Source of the DNA: Gnetum montanum
Lineage: Eukaryota > Streptophyta > Gnetopsida > Gnetales > Gnetaceae
DNA: 64,000 nucleotides
Assembly (NCBI GenBank): GCA_015680685.1
Contig: MNCI01010794.1
Coordinates: 7,737 to 71,736, forward strand
Reading direction: 5' to 3'
In this document: in pieces, positions 59,598-64,000 of the stretch
Position numbering within the stretch: the stretch's first letter is position 1
Layout: each line of letters begins with the position of its first letter
The notes under the pieces: generated by a model
Database searches by the model: none
What the model saw: only the letters and a program-made list of their open reading frames with translations
Told to the model about the DNA's origin: nothing
Position numbers and translations under genes: made by a program

Positions 59598-59694
59598 NNN
59601 NNNNNNNNNNNNNNNNNNNNNNNNNNNNNNNNNNNNNNNNNNNNNNNNNNNNNNNNNNNNNNNNNNNNNNNNNNNNNNNNNNNNNNNNNNNNNN
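59598..59694. other. Sequence gap (N) in RNase H
   Basis: 97 consecutive N between RT connection and RNase H. Confidence 0.98.
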
Positions 59695-60456
59695 CTTAGC
59701 ATTAGTATTTACGCTCAAGAAGTGTAGGCATTATCTTTTTCGTAGCCAAGTCAACATCATCTATAAAAATAATATTCTTAGGGCCATTACGCATAACTTA
59801 TATGAAAGTAGCAAAATAGCTCGTTGGAAGGCTATCACGATAGAATTTGATTTGCATTACATTGGCCAATCTTCTACGAAAGGCCAAGCAATAGCCGACC
59901 AATTAGTAACATCACCTATTGACAGTCAGGCAACCATAGAGCCTCAATTCCTGGACGAACATGTACATAGCTTAAGCCCTGTCTTGACAGGCCCCGAAGC
60001 AATGTTATACTTCGACGGAGCTTCAACTGTTAGAGGCGGCAGCATCGTTATAGTTATTACACTATCACCTGAGGATGTACATCTTCACGCTTATCGCTTG
60101 ACCTTCCCCTGTACAAACAATGTGGCAGAGTACGAGGGACTCCTCAGGGGATTACTAACTACCAGCGAACTCGATGTTCGATACCTGGCAATTAGGGGTG
60201 ATTCAATGCTCGTCATCAATCAGATCACAGGAGTCTACGCCTGCAAGGCTGCACATCTACAGCCCTATTGCGATATGGCTAAAGAACTTTTGAGGCGGTT
60301 CACGACCATCGATGTCCAACACGTGCCACGCACTGGCTACACTGGCTTTGAACGTACCCTCACACTTGTTCAACACCTGTCCCGCATTAATAATAGATTG
60401 CACAGATCCCATCATTCAGGTAGCGCAAATATCTACTCTGCTCGAGGATAGAACGC
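59695..60456 (+). CDS. RNase H and second (archaeal-type) RNase H of element F
   Basis: The end of the first RNase H (RHYLFRSQVNIIYKNN, KIARWKAITIEFDLHY) is followed by a complete second RNase H: LYFDGASTVRGGS (first Asp), CTNNVAEYEGLLRGL (Glu) and AIRGDSMLVINQ (Asp), 60005-60215. Dual RNase H marks the Tat lineage. Frameshift near 60340 before integrase. Confidence 0.85.
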
Positions 60457-61702
60457 CAGAGTGGTACAATAGCATTAAGACTTACCCCTTGCATGGCAAG
60501 CCACCGCACGAATTAACACACGTGCAGAAAGATGCAATCCGCAAGCGAGCTAGGCAGTACATCATCATAGGAGACAGTACTCTTTGTAGACGTTCTTTTG
60601 ATGGTGTGCTGCTTACTTGTGTTAACAAGGACCAAGCACAACGTATAGTTGGCAAGGTCCACGAGGGACTATGCGGAGGACATGTAGCACCACGGGCTAT
60701 GGCTTCAAAAATCCATCGCTTAGGGTATTACTGGCCTTACATGGAAAAAGAGTGTTTGACAAAGGTTAAAATTTGCGACATGTATCAGTGTCACGCAAAT
60801 CTTATACACATGTCACCTACAGAGTTGCATACGACTCAGATAACATGGCCGTTTCAACGATGGGGACTAGACATCATAGGTCCCATCACACCGAAATCTT
60901 CTGCAGGTCATAGCTTCATAATTACTGCTACTGAGTACTTTACAAAGTGGGTAGAAGCTATTTCTTTATGAAATATCACATCTCAACAAATTTGTCATTT
61001 CATCTTAGACAACATTGTAACTAGATTCAGTCTCCCGATGACTATCATGACTGATAACGGGCCACAGTTTAGTAGTACGGAAACCAAATCCTTCTATGAT
61101 ACCCTTGGCATTAAACAATCTTTTTCCTCACCCTATTACCTGCAAGCAAATGGTCAAGCTGAAGCCACAAACAAGATCATCATCAATCTGCTCAAGAAAA
61201 TGCTTGACAGCAATAAGAGGCAGTGGCATGAGAAAATCCTCTATGTGCTATGGCATACCGTACTACATGTAGGACAGCTACAGACAGTACGCCCTATAGC
61301 CTAGTCTACGGATCTGAAGCAGTGTTGCCCCTCAAATTGCAAATTCCTTCTCTGAAAATGGTCCTCTCCACAATTATAAATGAGGCTCAACACACTGAGT
61401 CGCGGATCATGGATTTGAATTCAGTAGAAGAGAAGCGAATACAGACACTTGATACAATCCAGAAGTATCAAGACAAATAGAGGCAAAAGCATCACCATAA
61501 TCTCCAGCAGCACCTGATCAAGAAGGGAGATTTAGTTCTCAAGGCCATTCGCAAACCAGTGGGAAAATTCTCTACAAACTGGGAGGGCCCTTTCTTGGTG
61601 GTTGATGTGTATGGCAATGGAGCATTCAAACTAGCGGACAACGACGGCAATGAGCTACCAAATCCTGTTAATCATATATATCTGAAGCGGTACTACATAT
61701 AG
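60457..61702 (+). CDS. Integrase of element F
   Basis: Inserts element DNA into the genome. Linker TPEWYNSIKTYPLHG; HHCC zinc finger (HEGLCGGHVAPRAM, then ICDMYQC, 60660-60800); core with ATEYFTKWVEA where the first catalytic Asp is Glu, TDNGPQF (Asp present, 61050) and GQAEATNK (Glu present, 61160). The C-terminal SH3-like region is KKGDLVLKAIRKPVGKF...NWEGPF; end NHIYLKRYYI then TAG 61700-61702. No chromodomain. A stop near 60970 and a frameshift near 61255. Confidence 0.9.
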
Positions 61703-61744
61703 TTGCATCTCCAGTGTGAACATCAGGTATGGCCATAATCATCT

Positions 61745-62226
61745 TCTATGATGCTAAACTGGCAACAACCGTTCGCTACGATGTAAAACTGACACTCCCT
61801 TCACGCGTCCGCCATGACGCTAAACTAGCACTGATCGTCCACTAAGACATAAAACTAGCAAGTTGTAACCGTCTGCTACGACGTAAAACTGGCAGTTTTG
61901 TACAGGTCCGCCAAGACGAAAAATTGGCATTTCCTACATGCGTCCGCCACGACGCTAAACTGGCATCAGCTGTCCTCCATGGCGCAAAATTGGCTCAGGT
62001 AAGTGATCGTCTGCTGAGACGTAAAACCAACACAGACTTGTCCCTGGGTCATGACACAAAACTGACACCCACAGCACGGTCTGCTGAGACCATAAATCAA
62101 CTTCACCACCATCTGCTCTGATGTAAAACTAGCATTTCTCGATCCGCCCAGACTTTAAACTGGGACCATGGTATGCTGAGACTTAAAACCAGCAACGACA
62201 GTCTACCAGGACTTAAAACTGGGACT
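61745..62226 (+). repeat. Tandem array of ~33-bp GACGTAAAACTGGCA units
   Basis: About 15 units, e.g. near 61749, 61778, 61816, 61845, 61880, 61914, 61953, 61981, 62017, 62051, 62086, 62120, 62150, 62180 and 62211, with the consensus gtccgc(c/t)a(c/t)gacg(t/c)(t/a)aaactggca. Located between integrase and PPT, where Tat elements are known to carry satellite-like repeats. Related to E 16140-16310. Confidence 0.8.
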
Positions 62227-63397
62227 CATAAGCTGCCATCATGCAAGTCAAGCGAGCGTGATCATCTCTGTGCAACCGTAAGACAAACGAGGTGGGGCAC
62301 TGACACAGCCCCAGCGTCACTACCTCACCGGCATTCTGCTGATCTCTCGGATGTGCTGAAGGGCATACTACTGACCCCTCGGAGATATCATCACCGCACC
62401 CATTCCAGCGGTGGTACCTCTGAGAGGTTAGTTTCACCGTTCGGAGCCCCAAAGGAGTTCTCATTAATTATGACTTTGAGAATCTCCGCTCATCATCACT
62501 ATCAGGCTCTGGCTTCACAAATTCATCTGGTTGGTTCGTTACATAACCAGTCAGGTGCACTGAGTCTGATGTTCTTTGGCGGTGATATGTTGGGCCGAGC
62601 GTCAAGGATGAAGACTCGAGCCTCATGTTACAGTTCCTCCTTCACGGCTCGATCACTTTATCTCGTCTCCAATAGTACTTGTTTCAACAACCTCGCCTGC
62701 GATTCACACAGACAATGGTATCCTCTGTTTTTTTCTTTGGTTGCAGGTTACTTGTTACGAAGACGTCGTTTGAAGGTGTGTTCATCTGAGTGGTGTAATA
62801 CCGATAGCGGTTTGAGATAGCTGCTTAAGTTGGTTTGTCCACTCGGAGGGGTGCATCCTTGTGTCCCTCATAATCTTACCCCTAGCCCTTATCACTATCC
62901 TTAACTATCCCATCCGCTTCCCATACGCAAAATGCACATATGCTGCACACGCTTTCCGCATCTGCATTGCAATCAAGTCCATGAACTGGCGTAACGCAAC
63001 TCGCCTAGTGGACGCTAAAAAAAAAGAGCGGGGGTCAGCAAAATGGGTGAAATACATCTCACCTAGGCTACGCAGATGCAACACAATTTGTCTATGCAAC
63101 CCCCTTTAACACAAAATGATGGCATAACTCCATGCAAACGCAATCGCAGGAGAAAGCCTATTTGCTTATGCGTGAAAAATCTATCCCCGCCCATTTGCAT
63201 CTTCCCCGAACCTCATTTGTGTCTTCCCTGAACCTGTTTCCTCCTATACCATTCTATCTCTCATTTCCTTCATCTCTGCTCCTCTGTATTGACAGGGCGA
63301 CAACTTGAGTACTTGTTGATAAACGCTGTTGGTACTTTCATCGGCTCGGTGTTTCGTATTCTTCGTCGATGTCTTTCAGGCAAGCCCTCTAACCGTC
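62227..63397 (+). other. 3' untranslated region of F, no gene supported
   Basis: A 215-codon plus frame (62173-62820) starts within the repeat array, has no recognisable domain and no counterpart in E; I treat it as accidental. Nothing else recognised. Confidence 0.5.
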
Positions 63398-63413
63398 AAC
63401 AAAGAGGGGCCAT
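63398..63413 (+). promoter_or_regulatory. Polypurine tract of element F
   Basis: AACAAAGAGGGGCCAT immediately before the 3' LTR; matches E at 15231-15246. Confidence 0.9.
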
Positions 63414-64000
63414 TGAAACACTGTAGAAATTGTGAATCAGCCTCAGGTGAAGATTCACGATTCAGGCAAAAGTTCGTGATAGAATTCCAGAAGGTAGAAC
63501 AAGGCAAAGAAAGGCAAAACGGCGCCCGGCATCAAGTCTCCAAGTTCATTACAGATTTCAATTTTACTATGTTTTCTGTCTTTACGCTACATTATGCAAC
63601 ATCGCGTAATGACGCTTAGCGTAATTTTGCTTAACATAGTTTGACATCAGAAGGTGAGTTACTTCAGCAAATTTGGTGAACCTTAAGGCCTAAGCAGCAT
63701 AATATGCGACTTCTCGCATATCCTACCAAGTCTTTTGTCCAAGGTTGGATTTACACTCTGTTACGCAAGGCAGCGTAATGAGGTTCAAAAGGGTCAAAAG
63801 GAAAGTCCAAAGGAAGCGTGACAAATCGGCTCCTTTCTTTTTGCAGATTGATCGCCTTATGCTCGTTACGCTACGCAGCGTACGTCAGCATAATTTATCA
63901 TCGAGTTGATCATTTTTTACGCTTCGCTACGTAAATGAGCGTAAAACAGCTTGACTCACTATTTCCATGCTTTGTTACGCTCTGCCATGCAACGTAGCGT
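63414..64000 (+). repeat. 3' LTR of element F, cut by window end
   Basis: Aligns with 47824-48421. By eye I count roughly 35 substitutions and one ~10-bp indel in about 577 aligned bases; only about four are transversions, and many transitions fall in CpG (gcgta/gcata pairs). Confidence 0.9.

Larger units (their letters stand above)
47824..64000 (+). mobile_element. Tat-like LTR retrotransposon F with an antisense gene, truncated by window end
   Basis: Order: 5' LTR 47824-49424, PBS, gag, protease, short repeats, antisense gene, RT, RNase H, second RNase H, integrase, short tandem repeats, 3' UTR, PPT, 3' LTR from 63414 (incomplete at the window end). The 15.6 kb from LTR start to LTR start makes it very large, like Ogre-type Tat elements. 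The five bases before the LTR are GGAAG; the matching duplication would lie past the window. Confidence 0.9.

Noticed and set aside
61745-62226. Possible CRISPR-like array
   Set aside because: Units are degenerate and directly tandem without unique spacers, inside a plant retrotransposon 3' region.
62173-62820. 215-residue plus-strand ORF in F
   Set aside because: Begins within a tandem repeat, has no domain, odd composition and no equivalent in E.

Overview
This window is intergenic plant DNA built almost entirely of nested, decaying Ty3/gypsy LTR retrotransposons; I find no host gene. A plant is indicated by primer binding sites complementary to tRNA-Asp (Athila-style), by a dual RNase H (RNase H plus a second archaeal-type RNase H domain, a hallmark of the Tat lineage), and by coding remnants whose in-frame stops are mostly TAG/TGA, as expected from deamination of methylated cytosines. 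The species cannot be told from the sequence; a seed plant with a large genome is my inference. Family names rest on domain order and motifs read by eye, not on database searches.

Layout. Athila-like elements have the order LTR, tRNA-Asp PBS, gag, protease, RT, RNase H, integrase, a ~1.2 kb non-coding spacer, a second promoter-like stretch, a ~2.7 kb extra ORF (globular N-terminal part plus long coiled coil), PPT, LTR. Element C (minus strand, 10438 down to 3305) is the 3' part of one. A pol-less relative, C' (3276 down to 1), shares its truncated LTR. Element D (plus strand, from 10439) interrupts C. D's protease is split by element E (minus strand, 14367-31888, target-site duplication TTGTT), and D resumes at 31889 with RT to integrase, spacer and a truncated extra ORF. 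That ORF stops at 38584 against the LTR of element G (38585-46777: gag, sequence gap, extra ORF, LTR). G's right LTR is also the left LTR of element H, whose gag is cut at 47823 by element F (47824 to past the window end).

E and F are Tat-like relatives sharing LTR termini and an almost identical polypurine tract. F is younger (its LTRs differ by roughly 6 percent over the visible part). Both carry, between protease and RT, a gene on the strand opposite gag-pol. In F I can trace it through seven exons with GT-AG introns that keep the frame (53992-57895, minus), giving about 1,075 codons interrupted by TAG/TGA stops. In E the same gene (25220-28248, plus) is more decayed but keeps intron positions and phases at several junctions. 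This conserved, intron-containing antisense gene inside the pol region is the most unusual thing here. E also contains a ~2.8 kb array of ~188-bp units that each carry a short imperfect palindrome, and both elements carry short GTTTAAGGCC-type repeats at matching positions.

Sequence gaps (N) lie at 20895-20913, 41499-42312 and 59598-59694, with single Ns at 3097, 3151, 14963, 36758 and 57050. A 53-bp inverted copy between two of these single Ns looks like an assembly error.
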